Positions 1 to 8,999 of a DNA stretch of 64,000 bases are shown piece after piece. The translations under genes and the position numbers were made by a program. Below the pieces are notes generated by a model. It was not told the origin of the DNA. It made no database searches and worked only from the letters and a program-made list of their open reading frames with translations. This DNA comes from Bacteroidota bacterium (GTDB lineage: Bacteria; Bacteroidota; Ignavibacteria; UBA10030; UBA8401), in NCBI GenBank assembly GCA_008933835.1, contig WBUG01000006.1, positions 1 through 64,000 of the forward strand, written 5' to 3'. The stretch's first letter is position 1, and each line of letters starts with the position of its first letter.

Positions 1-485
1 CCGAGCCCGCGGCGGACCGCGTGACGGAACTGGAGAAGCAGGCCGCATCGCTCAAGGACCAGCTGCTGCGCAAGGCGGCGGAGTTCGATAATTACAAGCG
101 CCGCACCGAAGGGGAGTTCGCGGCGCTCTCCCGCTTCGCGGCGGAGAACCTCATCACCCAGCTCCTCCCCGTGCTGGACGACCTGCAGCGGACCGTCCGC
201 AGCGCGAAGGAGAATCCCGGTTCCGACGCCCTGCTGAAGGGGGCGGAACTGGTCCTGGCGAAGTTCCTGAAGACGCTGGAGGGACAGGGCCTGAAGGCGC
301 TCGACGCCGCCGGGAAGGAGTTCAACGTGGACTACCATGACGCGCTGATGCAGGTGCCGCGGGCGGACGTTCCTCCGCACACCATCGTGGAGGAGGTCGA
401 GAAAGGATACCAGCTGTTCGACAAGGTCATCCGCCACGCGAAGGTGATCGTCGCCGCGCCGGCCGACGGGGAGGGGAAACACTGA
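1..485 (+). CDS. grpE: GrpE nucleotide exchange factor (5' end cut off by window)
   Basis: GrpE releases ADP from DnaK in the cytoplasmic DnaK-DnaJ-GrpE chaperone cycle. The visible protein has a long charged helix suited to the GrpE coiled-coil dimer, with the typical [11 protein letters not shown] stretch, followed by the C-terminal beta-domain with [12 protein letters not shown] and [14 protein letters not shown]. The ORF track starts at a GTG at base 21, but the frame is open back to the window edge (codons for EPAADR precede it) and GrpE normally has an acidic N-terminal tail, so the real start probably lies upstream. The stop overlaps the dnaJ start by one base (TGATG), so the two are translationally coupled. 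Confidence 0.95.
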   Translation, partial: EPAADRVTELEKQAASLKDQLLRKAAEFDNYKRRTEGEFAALSRFAAENLITQLLPVLDDLQRTVRSAKENPGSDALLKGAELVLAKFLKTLEGQGLKALDAAGKEFNVDYHDALMQVPRADVPPHTIVEEVEKGYQLFDKVIRHAKVIVAAPADGEGKH

Positions 486-1633
486 TGGCCTCCAAACGCG
501 ATTACTACGAGGTGCTCGGGATCCAGCGCACCGCCTCCGCCGACGACATCAAGAAGGCGTACCGGAAACTGGCGCTGCAGTTCCATCCCGACCGGAACCC
601 GAACAACAAGGAGGCCGAGGAGAAGTTCAAGGAGGCCACCGAGGCGTACGAGGTGCTGTCGGACCAGCCGAAGCGGCAGCGGTACGACCAGTTCGGCCAC
701 CAGGGGATGCGGGGCGGACAGGACTTCCATCAGTACTCGAACTTCAACGACATCTTCTCGCAGTTCGGCGACATCTTCGGCGGCTCCATCTTCGACGAGA
801 TGTTCGGCGGGCAGCAGTCCCGCCGCGGCCGCGCGCAGGGGGAACCGGGTTCCGACCTGCGCATCCGCCTGAAACTGACGCTGGAGGAGATCGCCTCCGG
901 CGTGGAGAAGAAGATCAAGATCAAGAAATGGAAGACCTGCGGCACCTGCTCCGGCAGCGGCGCCAAGCACGGCTCCTCCAAGCAGACCTGTCCGCAGTGC
1001 AACGGCACCGGCGAGCTGCGCCAGGTCTCGCGCTCCATGTTCGGGCAGTTCGTCAACATCACCTCGTGCGCCTACTGCGGCGGCACGGGACAGGTCATCC
1101 GCGAGAAGTGCGCCTCGTGCGACGGCGACGGCCGCGAACAGGGCGAGACGACCATCAAGATCAACGTCCCCGCCGGAGTCTCCGAGGGACAGTACATGAC
1201 GATGCAGGGACAGGGGAACGCCGGGCGCCGCGGCGGCCCGGCCGGCGACGTCATCGTCGAGTTCGTCGAGGAGAAGCACGACCAGTTCGTCCGGAACGGC
1301 GATGACGTCATCTTCAGCGCCCTCATCAGCTTTCCGGACGCGGTGCTCGGCACCGACCTGGAAGTGCCCACACTCACCGGCAAAGCGAAGATCCGCATCG
1401 ATCCCGGCACGATGCCCGGCAAGATGCTGCGGCTGAAGGAGAAGGGGCTCCCCCGCCTCAACAGCTACGGCCGCGGGGACCAGCTGGTGCGCATCCAGGT
1501 GTGGATACCGCCGAAGGTGAGCTCGAAGGAGAAGGAACTGCTGAAGGAGCTCGCCGGCTGCGACCACATCAATCCGACCGACGATGAGAAGAAGCGGTCG
1601 CTGTTCGACAAGATGAAGAACGTCTTTTCCTGA
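485..1633 (+). CDS. dnaJ: Chaperone protein DnaJ (Hsp40)
   Basis: DnaJ delivers unfolded clients to DnaK and stimulates its ATPase. This is a full-length type I Hsp40 of 382 aa. The J domain covers about residues 5-70 with the HPD triad at 34-36. A Gly/Phe-rich stretch follows (about 70-120). The zinc-binding region has four repeats: [24 protein letters not shown] and [10 protein letters not shown]-terminal substrate-binding and dimerisation domain ends the protein. The fourth repeat has Asp where Gly is more usual at one place, but all eight cysteines are present. It sits directly after grpE, the classical pairing; dnaK is not in view. Confidence 0.97.
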   Translation: MASKRDYYEVLGIQRTASADDIKKAYRKLALQFHPDRNPNNKEAEEKFKEATEAYEVLSDQPKRQRYDQFGHQGMRGGQDFHQYSNFNDIFSQFGDIFGGSIFDEMFGGQQSRRGRAQGEPGSDLRIRLKLTLEEIASGVEKKIKIKKWKTCGTCSGSGAKHGSSKQTCPQCNGTGELRQVSRSMFGQFVNITSCAYCGGTGQVIREKCASCDGDGREQGETTIKINVPAGVSEGQYMTMQGQGNAGRRGGPAGDVIVEFVEEKHDQFVRNGDDVIFSALISFPDAVLGTDLEVPTLTGKAKIRIDPGTMPGKMLRLKEKGLPRLNSYGRGDQLVRIQVWIPPKVSSKEKELLKELAGCDHINPTDDEKKRSLFDKMKNVFS

Positions 1634-1648
1634 CCGCGGAGCGACGCC

Positions 1649-2062
1649 GTGTTCCGCCGGTTGAATGAATTCCTCGCCCTCACTAAGAACGAGCAGCGGG
1701 TGTTCCTTCTGCTGGCCGCCGTGCTGCTGTCGGGCATTGCAATTCACGTCTATAAGCGGTACGTTAGGCATGACGAGGGGCCGCGGTTCGACTACCGTGC
1801 CGCCGATTCGGTCTTCGCCGCGCGGTCGCACGCACCCGACTCCGCCGCGGCTGTCCCCGACCCCGCCGCGAAGATCGACCTGAACCGCGCCACGAAGAGC
1901 GAACTGATGTCCCTGCCGGGCATCGGCGAGACGACGGCGGAGCGCATCCTGCTGGCGCGCCAGGAGCGGGGCCGTTTCCGGAGCGTGCGCGACCTGCGCT
2001 CCGTGAAGGGGATCGGCGAGAAGAAACTGGAAAAACTCATCCCGTACATCGAGGTTCAATGA
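1649..2062 (+). CDS. Membrane-anchored helix-hairpin-helix (ComEA-like) protein
   Basis: A 137-aa protein with one N-terminal transmembrane helix (about residues 19-38, RVFLLLAAVLLSGIAIHVY) and a C-terminal pair of helix-hairpin-helix motifs (about 75-137). The HHH part, IDLNRATKSELMSLPGIGE then VKGIGEKKLEKL, is the ComEA family signature for sequence-independent DNA binding. In transformable bacteria ComEA takes up DNA in the periplasm; that role here is inferred. The start is a GTG with GGAG upstream. The stop overlaps the next gene by 4 nt; that gene is PilM-like, so a link to a competence or type IV pilus-like machine is plausible but the rest of such a machine is not in the window. Confidence 0.85.
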   Translation: MFRRLNEFLALTKNEQRVFLLLAAVLLSGIAIHVYKRYVRHDEGPRFDYRAADSVFAARSHAPDSAAAVPDPAAKIDLNRATKSELMSLPGIGETTAERILLARQERGRFRSVRDLRSVKGIGEKKLEKLIPYIEVQ

Positions 2063-2967
2063 AAGGCACCGAACGGTACCTCTCCTTCATCATCGAGCGG
2101 TCGCACATCACCGCGGTCGAGATCGCGCACAGCCCCAAGGGGAAGACCCTGACGGCGGCCGGCTCGTTCGAGTCGGGCATCAACTTCGACGATCCGGAGG
2201 TGTTCAGCGAAACGGGGGCGCAGTCGCGCGAGAAGGCGTTCGTGAAGGAGGTGCAGGCGTTCATCAAGCGCATCGGCGCGGGGGCGCACTTCTTCTCGTT
2301 CGGCCTCAACAGCCGCATGGCGATGGTCCAGGCCGTTCCCATCGAACAGTCCCTCACGGACGAGGAGTTCGCCCTCCATCTGGAATGGGAGGTGAAGAAC
2401 TTCTTTCCGGACGCCACACCGGAACAGTACGTGGTGCTCCCCTACGCCCTCGTCAACGATGACGGGGCGCCGGGTGACCGGGCGATGATCATCGCACTCA
2501 AGAAATCGTTCGCCAACTTCCTGAACAACGTCAGTGCGCAGCTCCACGGCTCGCTCCACATCGTGGACGTGGACCAGTTCTGCGCCGAATCGTGCCTCAC
2601 GTACAGCTTCCCCCACATCGCCGCCAAACGGACCGTGGTGGTGGGGGTGGACGAGGAGACGCTCGACCTGAGCCTGCTGGTGAACGGCCGGAACGCCGAC
2701 ATCCGCACCGTGGCGTGGGACGGTCAGGACTTCGGCCGCATCGACCAGTACGCGCGCGCGCAGCGCGCCGACGTCATCTACCTTCACGGCCGCATCGTGA
2801 ACCAGCGGCTGGCGGACCAGCTCAAAGCGGCGACACCGTATCCGGTGGAGCTCTCCGATCCGTTCCGGAAGGTGGCGCTCCCCTCCACCATCAAGGACAT
2901 CGACGTCATCAAGGCGAACCGGCAGGAGTACACCGCCGCGGTCGGTCTGGCGGTGCGGGACGAATGA
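2059..2967 (+). CDS. PilM-like actin-fold protein
   Basis: A 302-aa soluble protein that resembles PilM/GspL-cytoplasmic type actin-like ATPase domains. Features are an N-terminal beta strand with ITAVEI, the FSFGLNSRMAMVQAVPIEQSLTDEE block where PilM proteins interact with partners, the LEWEVKNFFPD segment, and a second subdomain starting TVVVGVDEETLDLSLLVNG. It is not a close match to canonical PilM from memory, so the family call is by fold pattern. It overlaps the HHH gene upstream and rsmD downstream by 4 nt each, so it is translated as part of that operon. PilN/PilO partners are absent from the window. Confidence 0.6.
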   Translation: MKGTERYLSFIIERSHITAVEIAHSPKGKTLTAAGSFESGINFDDPEVFSETGAQSREKAFVKEVQAFIKRIGAGAHFFSFGLNSRMAMVQAVPIEQSLTDEEFALHLEWEVKNFFPDATPEQYVVLPYALVNDDGAPGDRAMIIALKKSFANFLNNVSAQLHGSLHIVDVDQFCAESCLTYSFPHIAAKRTVVVGVDEETLDLSLLVNGRNADIRTVAWDGQDFGRIDQYARAQRADVIYLHGRIVNQRLADQLKAATPYPVELSDPFRKVALPSTIKDIDVIKANRQEYTAAVGLAVRDE

Positions 2968-3521
2968 GGGTCATCGCCGGACGATATAAAGGACGCGTGC
3001 TGAAGACCGTGCCGGACCTCTCCGTGCGTCCGGCCACGGACCGCGTGAAGAGCGCCATCTTCAACGTGCTGCAGTCGCGCGTGGACTGGTCCGCCGCCAC
3101 GGTGCTGGACCTCTTCGCCGGCAGCGGCAGCATCGGCATCGAAGCGATGAGCCGCGGCGCCGCGAAGTGCGTCTTCGTGGAACAGAGCCGTTCCGCGCTC
3201 GCCTTCCTGAAGCAGAACATCGACACCGTCGGCGCCGGCAGCGGCGCTCTGGTGGTCGCGGGGGACGTTTTCGGGTTCCTGAGAACGGCCCATAAGAGGT
3301 ACGAGGCGGTCTTCGCCGACCCGCCGTACGCCCTGGAGAACCTGAACGACCTGCCGAACATCATCTTCGGCGCGGGCGTCGTCGCGGAGGAGGGCTACCT
3401 CATCATCGAACATCCCGCCGGTCACGTGTTCACCCCCGGACCGGCGTGGGAAACGGCCGTGGAGAAGACCTACGGCCGGACCTGCGTCTCCTTCTTCGTC
3501 CATACACGCGCACCGCAATGA
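2964..3521 (+). CDS. rsmD: 16S rRNA (guanine(966)-N2)-methyltransferase RsmD
   Basis: RsmD methylates G966 of 16S rRNA in the assembled 30S subunit using S-adenosylmethionine. The 185-aa protein begins [11 protein letters not shown] as usual, has the SAM-binding [19 protein letters not shown] motif and the catalytic amino-methyltransferase motif DPPY (ADPPYAL). The ORF in the track begins much earlier in a shadow of the previous gene; the ATG at 2964 gives the family start and a 4-nt overlap (ATGA) with the upstream gene. The rsmD-coaD pairing is very common in bacteria. Confidence 0.95.
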   Translation: MRVIAGRYKGRVLKTVPDLSVRPATDRVKSAIFNVLQSRVDWSAATVLDLFAGSGSIGIEAMSRGAAKCVFVEQSRSALAFLKQNIDTVGAGSGALVVAGDVFGFLRTAHKRYEAVFADPPYALENLNDLPNIIFGAGVVAEEGYLIIEHPAGHVFTPGPAWETAVEKTYGRTCVSFFVHTRAPQ

Positions 3522-4006
3522 GGACCGCCATCTATCCCGGTACGTTCGACCCCGTCACCCGCGGGCATCTGGACATCATCGCCCGCGCGGCGCAGATGTT
3601 CGACCGGGTCGTCGTGACCGTGGCCGTGAACTCCGCCAAATCGCCGATGTTCACCACCGACGAGCGGCTGACGCTGGTGCGTGCGGCGGTGAAGGAGGCG
3701 CGTCTCCCCAACGTGACCGCTGAAGCCTTCAGCGGCCTCCTCGTGAACTTCGCCCGGAAGAAGAAAGCTTCCGCGTTGATCCGGGGATTGCGGGCCGTCT
3801 CGGACTTCGAGTACGAGTTCCAGATGGCGCTGATGAACCGCAAGCTGGCACCGAAGATCACCACCGTGTTCCTCATGCCTCACGAGAAGTACACCTATCT
3901 CAATTCCAGCATCGTCCGCGAGGTCGCCCGTCTCGGCGGCGACGTCACGGACCTCGTCCCGGCGGCGGTCGCCCGGGCGCTCCAACAGAAACTGAAGCAC
4001 CGGTGA
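3518..4006 (+). CDS. coaD: Phosphopantetheine adenylyltransferase
   Basis: CoaD transfers AMP from ATP to 4'-phosphopantetheine, the penultimate step of coenzyme A synthesis. The 162-aa length is normal. It shows the nucleotidyltransferase motif [14 protein letters not shown] and the C-terminal [17 protein letters not shown] segment that binds ATP. The start at 3518 is chosen because it gives the canonical [12 protein letters not shown] and a 4-nt overlap with rsmD; the longer ORF-track version runs through the rsmD tail. A small inverted repeat GACGCG-TTCC-CGCGTC lies right at the stop but lacks a T-run. Confidence 0.97.
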   Translation: MRTAIYPGTFDPVTRGHLDIIARAAQMFDRVVVTVAVNSAKSPMFTTDERLTLVRAAVKEARLPNVTAEAFSGLLVNFARKKKASALIRGLRAVSDFEYEFQMALMNRKLAPKITTVFLMPHEKYTYLNSSIVREVARLGGDVTDLVPAAVARALQQKLKHR

Positions 4007-4061
4007 CGCGTTCCCGCGTCGCACACACGAAGGAGCCCTCCCTGGTTCCCCGGTGCGTATT

Positions 4062-5276
4062 ATGAGAAAGGACGGCACCATCGTGAAAGGATTGTCGAAG
4101 AAGGTCGCCCAGGCCGAAGCGTCGCAGACGCTCGCACTGACGGCGCTCGCGAAGAAACTGAAGGCGGAAGGGGTCGACGTGGTCAGCCTCACCGCCGGCG
4201 AACCGGACTTCCCCACGCCGCGGCACATCAAGGACGCGGCCGTTCGCGCCATCGAAGAGGACTTCACCAAGTACACGGTCAACACCGGCATCCCCGAACT
4301 GCGTTCGGCCATCGCCGCGAAGCTGAAGCGGGACAACGGCGTTGCCGTCGACCCGTCGCAGATCGTCGTCTCCAACGGCGCCAAACACTCCATCTTCAAC
4401 GCCCTGCAGGCCATCGTGAACCGGGGGGACGAGGTCATCATCCCGGCACCGTACTGGGTGAGCTACCCGGAAATGGTGAAGCTGGTGGACGGCGTTCCGG
4501 TCATCCTCAAGACGACCGAGAAGAGCGACTTCAAGATCTCGCCGGCGCAGCTGAAGAAGGCGGTCACGAAGAGGACCAAGGCGCTCATCCTCTGCTCCCC
4601 CTCCAATCCCACCGGCTCGGTCTACACGCCGGAGGAACTGAAAGGGCTGGCGGCGGTGGTGAAGGCCTCCGGCATCTTCGTCATCGCGGACGAGATCTAC
4701 GAGAAGGTGCTCTATGACGGCATGACGCATTTCAGCCTCGCCTCGATCCCGGACATCGCGCCGCAGGTCATCACGGTGAACGGCGTCTCCAAGGCGTACG
4801 CCATGACCGGCTGGCGCATCGGATTCCTCGCGGCGGCGAAGGAGATCGCGGAGGCGGCGGACAAGGTGCAGAGCCAGGTGACGAGCGCACCGAACTCCAT
4901 CGCCCAGAAGGCCGCCACGGCGGCGTTCGCGGGGAGCGACGACGAGGTGATGAAGATGACCGCCGAGTTCAAACGGCGGCGGGACTTCCTCTACGCGGCG
5001 ATGACCTCCATCCCCGGCATCACATCGTCCAAGCCGGCGGGGGCGTTCTACCTGTTCCCGAACGTGAGCGCGTTCTTCGGGAAGAGCCATAACGGACTGA
5101 AGGTCCGGAACTGCGACGACGTCGCCCAGTTCCTCATCAAGGAGGCGCAGGTGGTGACGGTACCCGGTTCCGGGTTCGGGGCGAAGAACAACATCCGCCT
5201 CTCCTATGCCTGTTCCATGGCGGAATTGGAGAAGGCGGTGACCCGGATGCGCGACGCGTTCGCCAAGTTGAAGTAA
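4062..5276 (+). CDS. Pyridoxal-phosphate aspartate aminotransferase (class I)
   Basis: A fold-type I aminotransferase of the AspC/AspB (subgroup Ib) type that interconverts aspartate and oxaloacetate with 2-oxoglutarate/glutamate. Visible family blocks are LTAGEPDFPTP, SNGAKHS, APYWVSYPEM, SPSNPTGSVY, the DEIYEK region and the PLP lysine in SKAYAMTGWRIG, with the final RLSYACS arginine that binds the substrate carboxylate. Some members also act on prephenate (glutamate-prephenate aminotransferase), which cannot be excluded since tyrA and DAHP synthase are nearby. Start is uncertain: GTG 4053, ATG 4062 or GTG 4083, the last having AAAGGA at a good distance. Confidence 0.9.
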   Translation: MRKDGTIVKGLSKKVAQAEASQTLALTALAKKLKAEGVDVVSLTAGEPDFPTPRHIKDAAVRAIEEDFTKYTVNTGIPELRSAIAAKLKRDNGVAVDPSQIVVSNGAKHSIFNALQAIVNRGDEVIIPAPYWVSYPEMVKLVDGVPVILKTTEKSDFKISPAQLKKAVTKRTKALILCSPSNPTGSVYTPEELKGLAAVVKASGIFVIADEIYEKVLYDGMTHFSLASIPDIAPQVITVNGVSKAYAMTGWRIGFLAAAKEIAEAADKVQSQVTSAPNSIAQKAATAAFAGSDDEVMKMTAEFKRRRDFLYAAMTSIPGITSSKPAGAFYLFPNVSAFFGKSHNGLKVRNCDDVAQFLIKEAQVVTVPGSGFGAKNNIRLSYACSMAELEKAVTRMRDAFAKLK

Positions 5277-5281
5277 ACGGC

Positions 5282-5318
5282 GGGACCCGGCGGAGAGTCC
5301 GCCGGGTCCCTCTCATTT
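5282..5318 (+). terminator. Rho-independent terminator after the aminotransferase gene
   Basis: A perfect 13-bp stem GGGACCCGGCGGA / TCCGCCGGGTCCC with a 3-nt GAG loop is followed by TCTCATTT. It lies 5 nt after the aminotransferase stop and ends the first plus-strand operon. Confidence 0.85.
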
Positions 5319-5338
5319 CAGGATGTCAGCGAAACGAT

Positions 5339-5635
5339 ATGCCGACCTACCATTACCGCTGCCGCGGCTGCCGGCACGAGTTCGAAGAGTTCCAGTCCAT
5401 GAAGGCGGACCCGCTGCGGTCCTGTCCCTCGTGTCACAAGGAGGAATTGGAGCGGGTCATCGGCGCCGGAGGCGGGATGATCTTTAAAGGAACCGGTTTC
5501 TATCTCACCGATTATAAAGGAAGCGGCGGGACCGCCAAGGGGGGCACGGAGAGTGCGGGCGGGACGAAAAGCGAGACACCGCCCGCTCCGGCACCGGAGA
5601 AGAAAGGGACCGAAACGAAGAACGCCGCTCCATGA
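5339..5635 (+). CDS. FmdB-family zinc ribbon protein
   Basis: A 98-aa protein with the FmdB/CxxC regulatory-protein zinc ribbon at the N-terminus: MPTYHYRCRGCRHEFEEFQSM with a second pair CPSC. The family has no firmly established function; some members were proposed as regulators of formamidase or other genes. The C-terminal third is low complexity, rich in Gly, Thr, Pro and Lys (TPPAPAPEKKGTE). It stands alone between two terminators, so it is probably transcribed as a single gene. Confidence 0.85.
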   Translation: MPTYHYRCRGCRHEFEEFQSMKADPLRSCPSCHKEELERVIGAGGGMIFKGTGFYLTDYKGSGGTAKGGTESAGGTKSETPPAPAPEKKGTETKNAAP

Positions 5636-5649
5636 GCGGCGTTTCTGTT
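5621..5649. terminator. Bidirectional terminator between convergent genes
   Basis: AACGCCGCT-CCATG-AGCGGCGTT is a perfect 9-bp stem followed by TCTGTT on the plus strand and by CTTCGTTTCG on the minus strand. The fmdB stop codon lies inside the hairpin and the convergent minus gene ends at its edge, so it can serve both. Confidence 0.7.
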
Positions 5650-5965
5650 ATGAACTGATACGGTAGAGAAACCAAAGCAGGAGGATGTACACGGCCGCAA
5701 TGATGAAGACGGTTCGGCCCCACGGCTTTCGGGGAGGATCATCCTCACTCATCGCATCGGAAACGTCCCGAGAGAGCGGCAACGAAGCGAGGAATCTCTC
5801 CGCCTCTTCGCGCCGTCCGGCCGGCACCAGGATGGTGACGCCGGTGACATGGTTATAGGCGCTCAGTGCGTAGGGGATGCCCGCCGCGGTGAAGTTGTCG
5901 GTCACGATGTCGATGTTCAGACGGTTCACCGATGAGTAGAGGGCGGCATGTTCCGGTCCGTTCAT
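5648..5965 (-). CDS. DUF2007-like putative signal-transducing protein with C-terminal membrane helix
   Basis: A 105-aa protein. Residues 1-70 resemble the small DUF2007 (GlnB-like ferredoxin-fold) domain: an N-terminal segment on intermediate length, LVPAGRREEAERFLASL near the end. A single C-terminal transmembrane helix follows (GRTVFIIAAVYILLLWFLYRI), so the domain probably faces the cytoplasm as a tail-anchored protein. The start overlaps the tyrA stop by 4 nt, so it is the last gene of the aromatic amino-acid operon. Function unknown. Confidence 0.6.
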   Translation of the reverse strand: MNGPEHAALYSSVNRLNIDIVTDNFTAAGIPYALSAYNHVTGVTILVPAGRREEAERFLASLPLSRDVSDAMSEDDPPRKPWGRTVFIIAAVYILLLWFLYRISS

Positions 5966-7038
5966 CGGGCGTTCGGCACGCGGAGCACGGCGGCCGCGCG
6001 GTCCGCCTCCCGTTTCGTTTCGAACGACAGCCGGAAGGTCCCCCCTCTCCCGTCGCGTATCTTCAGCAGTTCGATATCCTTGATGTTGATCCCCGCCCGG
6101 AACAGCGCCGCCGTCATCTTGGCCAGCACGCCCGGTTTGTCCTCCACCGCCACATACAGTTCATGCAGCGGATGCAGGAATCCTTTCGAATTCTTCGGAA
6201 TGGCGTCACGCCACTTCTTCGCAGCGCTGAACCGCCCGGCAAACCGTGCCCGGCCGCTCCCGCTCCGCAGGTCCCGTTCGTACCGCGTCATGAGCCTTCC
6301 AAAACCGCGGAGCGCCTTCCGGATCTCATCCGCGTTCCCCTCCAGGATGCCGCTCCACATGCCGTAGGGGCTCGAGGCGATACGGGTGATGTCGCGGAAT
6401 CCGCCGGCGGCGAGCTGCAGGACGGCGGGAAGGGTCCGGTTCCTCTCACCGGCCGTCGTCATCATCCCCACGGCGATGAGCTGGGGCAGGTGGCTGATGA
6501 GGGCGGCGACCTCGTCATGCCGCTTCGGCGGCAGGAAGAGCACCCGCGCGCCGATGGCGTGCAGGAGACGGGTGAGCGGCGCGATGCGGCGGCGGCGGGA
6601 CGGGGAGGCACAGAGGACGTACGTCGCGTTCTGGAACAGCAGCGGGTCGGCGAATGCGAGCCCCTTCCCTTCCGAACCGGCCATGGGATGACCGCCCACG
6701 AACGTTCCGCCGGAACGGAACGCCTTCGCTGCCGCGGCCATCACGTTCCCCTTGGTGCTGCCGACATCGGTGACGATGGCGTCGCGGCGGCAGTGGCGGG
6801 CCACGTCCGGCAGGAGCGCGATGATGGAGGGGACGGGGAGACAGAGGAAGACGATGTCCGCATCATGGACCGCCGCGCCCACCGAAGCGGCGCCAAGGTC
6901 CACCGCGCCGGTGCGGAGCGCCTGCGCGGTCACCGCCGGCCGGTCGAACCCGGTCACCGTTGCTCGCGGGACGGACTGCTTCACCGCCCGCGCCAGCGAG
7001 CCGCCGATGACCCCGAGACCGATGATGGTGATGTTCAT
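5962..7038 (-). CDS. tyrA: Prephenate dehydrogenase with C-terminal ACT-like domain
   Basis: TyrA oxidatively decarboxylates prephenate to 4-hydroxyphenylpyruvate in tyrosine synthesis. The protein begins MNITIIGLGVIGGSLA, a Rossmann GxGxxG motif, followed by DVGSTKG and the GGHPMAGSEGKG block that is diagnostic for the family. The last 75 residues (ELYVAVEDKPGVLAKMTAALFRAGINIKDIEL) form an ACT regulatory domain, suggesting feedback by an aromatic amino acid. The track ORF starts 15 codons earlier; ATG 7038 fits the family best, though neither start has a clear ribosome site. DAHP synthase lies just upstream, so the pair forms an aromatic operon. Confidence 0.93.
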   Translation of the reverse strand: MNITIIGLGVIGGSLARAVKQSVPRATVTGFDRPAVTAQALRTGAVDLGAASVGAAVHDADIVFLCLPVPSIIALLPDVARHCRRDAIVTDVGSTKGNVMAAAAKAFRSGGTFVGGHPMAGSEGKGLAFADPLLFQNATYVLCASPSRRRRIAPLTRLLHAIGARVLFLPPKRHDEVAALISHLPQLIAVGMMTTAGERNRTLPAVLQLAAGGFRDITRIASSPYGMWSGILEGNADEIRKALRGFGRLMTRYERDLRSGSGRARFAGRFSAAKKWRDAIPKNSKGFLHPLHELYVAVEDKPGVLAKMTAALFRAGINIKDIELLKIRDGRGGTFRLSFETKREADRAAAVLRVPNAR

Positions 7039-7124
7039 GGTGCGACGATGCATGCTCGAGAACTCTGGAACATCAATGAACAATCAACATTGATCAACGA
7101 AAAGGATATACTCTGACGGTCTAT

Positions 7125-8141
7125 TCAGACGATCTTCCGGCCGATGGCGTCGGCGATGACCCGGACCTGTTTCATCATCTCGTCGAACTGCGCCGGGAAA
7201 AGGCTCTGGGCGCCGTCAGACTTGGCGTGGTCCGGGTCGTTGTGCACTTCCACGATGATGCCGTCCGCTCCGGCCGCCACCGCGGCGCGGGCCATGGGGA
7301 TGACCTTATCGCGGATGCCGATGCCGTGCGACGGGTCCGCGATGATGGGGAGGTGGCTCTTGGCGTGGACCACGGGAATGGCGCTGATGTCCATCGTATT
7401 GCGCGTGGCGGTCTCGAACGTGCGGATGCCCCGTTCGCAGAGCATCACGCGCTTGTTCCCGCTGGAGAGGATGTATTCGGCGGACATCAGCCACTCCTCG
7501 AACGTGGCGGAGAGTCCCCGCTTGAGCATGACGGGCTTCGTCGCCTTCCCGAGCTCCCGGAGGAAGTTGTAGTTCTGCATGTTCCGCGCGCCGATCTGGA
7601 TGACGTCCGCGTACCGCTCCATCAGTTCGAGCTGCGACGCGTCCATCGCCTCGGTGATGACCTTCAGTCCGTTGTCGTCCGCCGCCTTCCGCATCAGCTT
7701 CAGCCCCTCCTCTCCCAGTCCCTGGAACGCATACGGCGATGTGCGGGGTTTGAACGCGCCGCCGCGGAGGAACTGCGCGCCGGCCTTCGCCACGTGTTCC
7801 GCGATGACGCCGATCTGCCGCTCGTTCTCCACGGAGCAGGGCCCGGCCATCACCACCACGGTGTCGCCGCCGATGGGGACGCCGCCGACGTCGATGACGC
7901 TCTTCTCGTTGAGGAAGGTGCGGCTGGCGAGCTTGTACGGTTCGGTGATGCGGTAGACGTGCGCCACGCCGGGGAGCAGTTCCACCTGCCGGGTGTCGAA
8001 ATCGGGCTTCACGCCGATGGCGCCCAGGACGGTCTGATTGACCCCCGTGGAGCGGTGCACGTCGAACCCGAAATCGTGCAGGACCTTGATGATGCCTTCG
8101 ATGTCCTTCTCGGAGGCGTTCTGTTGTACGACAACGACCAT
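7125..8141 (-). CDS. aroF: 3-deoxy-7-phosphoheptulonate (DAHP) synthase, type Ib with FL domain
   Basis: DAHP synthase condenses phosphoenolpyruvate and erythrose-4-phosphate, the first step of the shikimate pathway. At 338 aa it has an N-terminal ferredoxin-like regulatory domain (MVVVVQQNASEKDIEGII, about 1-70) and a TIM barrel with GPCSVENERQ, GGAFKPRTSPYAFQG, KRGLSATFEEWL, LCERGIRTFE and DPSHGIGIRDKVIP. The fused ferredoxin-like domain is the form that confers tyrosine inhibition in Thermotoga-type enzymes; that regulation is inferred. It sits upstream of tyrA. Confidence 0.95.
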   Translation of the reverse strand: MVVVVQQNASEKDIEGIIKVLHDFGFDVHRSTGVNQTVLGAIGVKPDFDTRQVELLPGVAHVYRITEPYKLASRTFLNEKSVIDVGGVPIGGDTVVVMAGPCSVENERQIGVIAEHVAKAGAQFLRGGAFKPRTSPYAFQGLGEEGLKLMRKAADDNGLKVITEAMDASQLELMERYADVIQIGARNMQNYNFLRELGKATKPVMLKRGLSATFEEWLMSAEYILSSGNKRVMLCERGIRTFETATRNTMDISAIPVVHAKSHLPIIADPSHGIGIRDKVIPMARAAVAAGADGIIVEVHNDPDHAKSDGAQSLFPAQFDEMMKQVRVIADAIGRKIV

Positions 8142-8225
8142 AATGTGATCTCTAAATGGAGGGAATAGAAATACAAAAAGAGCTAAGAGAAATCGTGTGC
8201 GACGGGGTGCCGGTGACCGCGTCCG

Positions 8226-8999
8226 TCACTCGTACCGGTCGAGCTTGAAGCTCTCGCCGAGGTACAGTTTCCGCGCCTCCGGGTCGTTGGCGAGCTCTTC
8301 GGCGCTGCCGGCCTTCAGGATCCGGCCCTCGAAGAGGAGGTACGACCGGTCCGTGATGGAGAGGGTCTCGTGCACGTTGTGGTCCGTGATGAGCACGCCG
8401 ATGTTCCGGTACTTCAGCTGCGTGACGATGCCCATGATGTCTTCGACCGCGATGGGATCGATGCCGGCGAACGGTTCGTCCAGCAGGATGAACTTCGGGT
8501 CCGTGGCCAGCGCGCGGGCGATCTCGGTGCGGCGGCGCTCGCCTCCGGAGAGCATATATCCCTTGCTCTTCGCGATGTGGGTCAGACCGAACTCCTCCAG
8601 CAGCCGTTCGCACCGCTGCGCCTGTTCGGCGGCCGGAAGTCCGGTCAGCTGCAGCACGGAACGGATGTTGTCCCGCACCGTCATGGTTCGGAAGACCGAC
8701 GCCTCCTGCGTCAGGTATCCCACCCCCGCCCGGGCCCGCCGGTACATCGGCAGGCGGGTGATCTCCTTGTCGTCCAGGAACACCTTCCCCCCGTTGGGAC
8801 GGATCATCCCGACGATCATGTAGAAGGAAGTGGACTTGCCGGCGCCGTTCGGTCCGAGCAGTCCCACGATCTCCCCCTGCCGAACGGAGAGGGAGACGTC
8901 GTTGACGACGGTCCGTTTCTTGTACTTCTTCACGAGCGCCTCGGCGCGCAGCACCATGCCGGGGGTCCGTGTCTGTTCGTTCTGTTGGTCCATGTTCAT
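8226..8999 (-). CDS. lptB: LPS export ABC transporter ATPase LptB
   Basis: LptB powers extraction of LPS from the inner membrane by LptFG. The 257-aa protein has Walker A GPNGAGKST, signature LSGGERRR, Walker B FILLDEPFAGIDP and the H-loop ITDHNVHETL, with the LptB-typical GYLTQEASVFR and DRSYLLFEGRIL segments. It lies last in the block kdsA-kdsD-lptC-lptA-lptB, and its start overlaps the preceding stop by 4 nt. LptF/G are not in the window. Confidence 0.96.
   Translation of the reverse strand: MNMDQQNEQTRTPGMVLRAEALVKKYKKRTVVNDVSLSVRQGEIVGLLGPNGAGKSTSFYMIVGMIRPNGGKVFLDDKEITRLPMYRRARAGVGYLTQEASVFRTMTVRDNIRSVLQLTGLPAAEQAQRCERLLEEFGLTHIAKSKGYMLSGGERRRTEIARALATDPKFILLDEPFAGIDPIAVEDIMGIVTQLKYRNIGVLITDHNVHETLSITDRSYLLFEGRILKAGSAEELANDPEARKLYLGESFKLDRYE

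Noticed and set aside
332-2059. Minus-strand ORF of 575 aa
   Set aside because: Antisense of dnaJ and the HHH gene; low-complexity His/Arg/Val/Leu translation, no start context.
5932-7116. Plus-strand ORF of 394 aa
   Set aside because: Antisense of tyrA, which has its full set of motifs.
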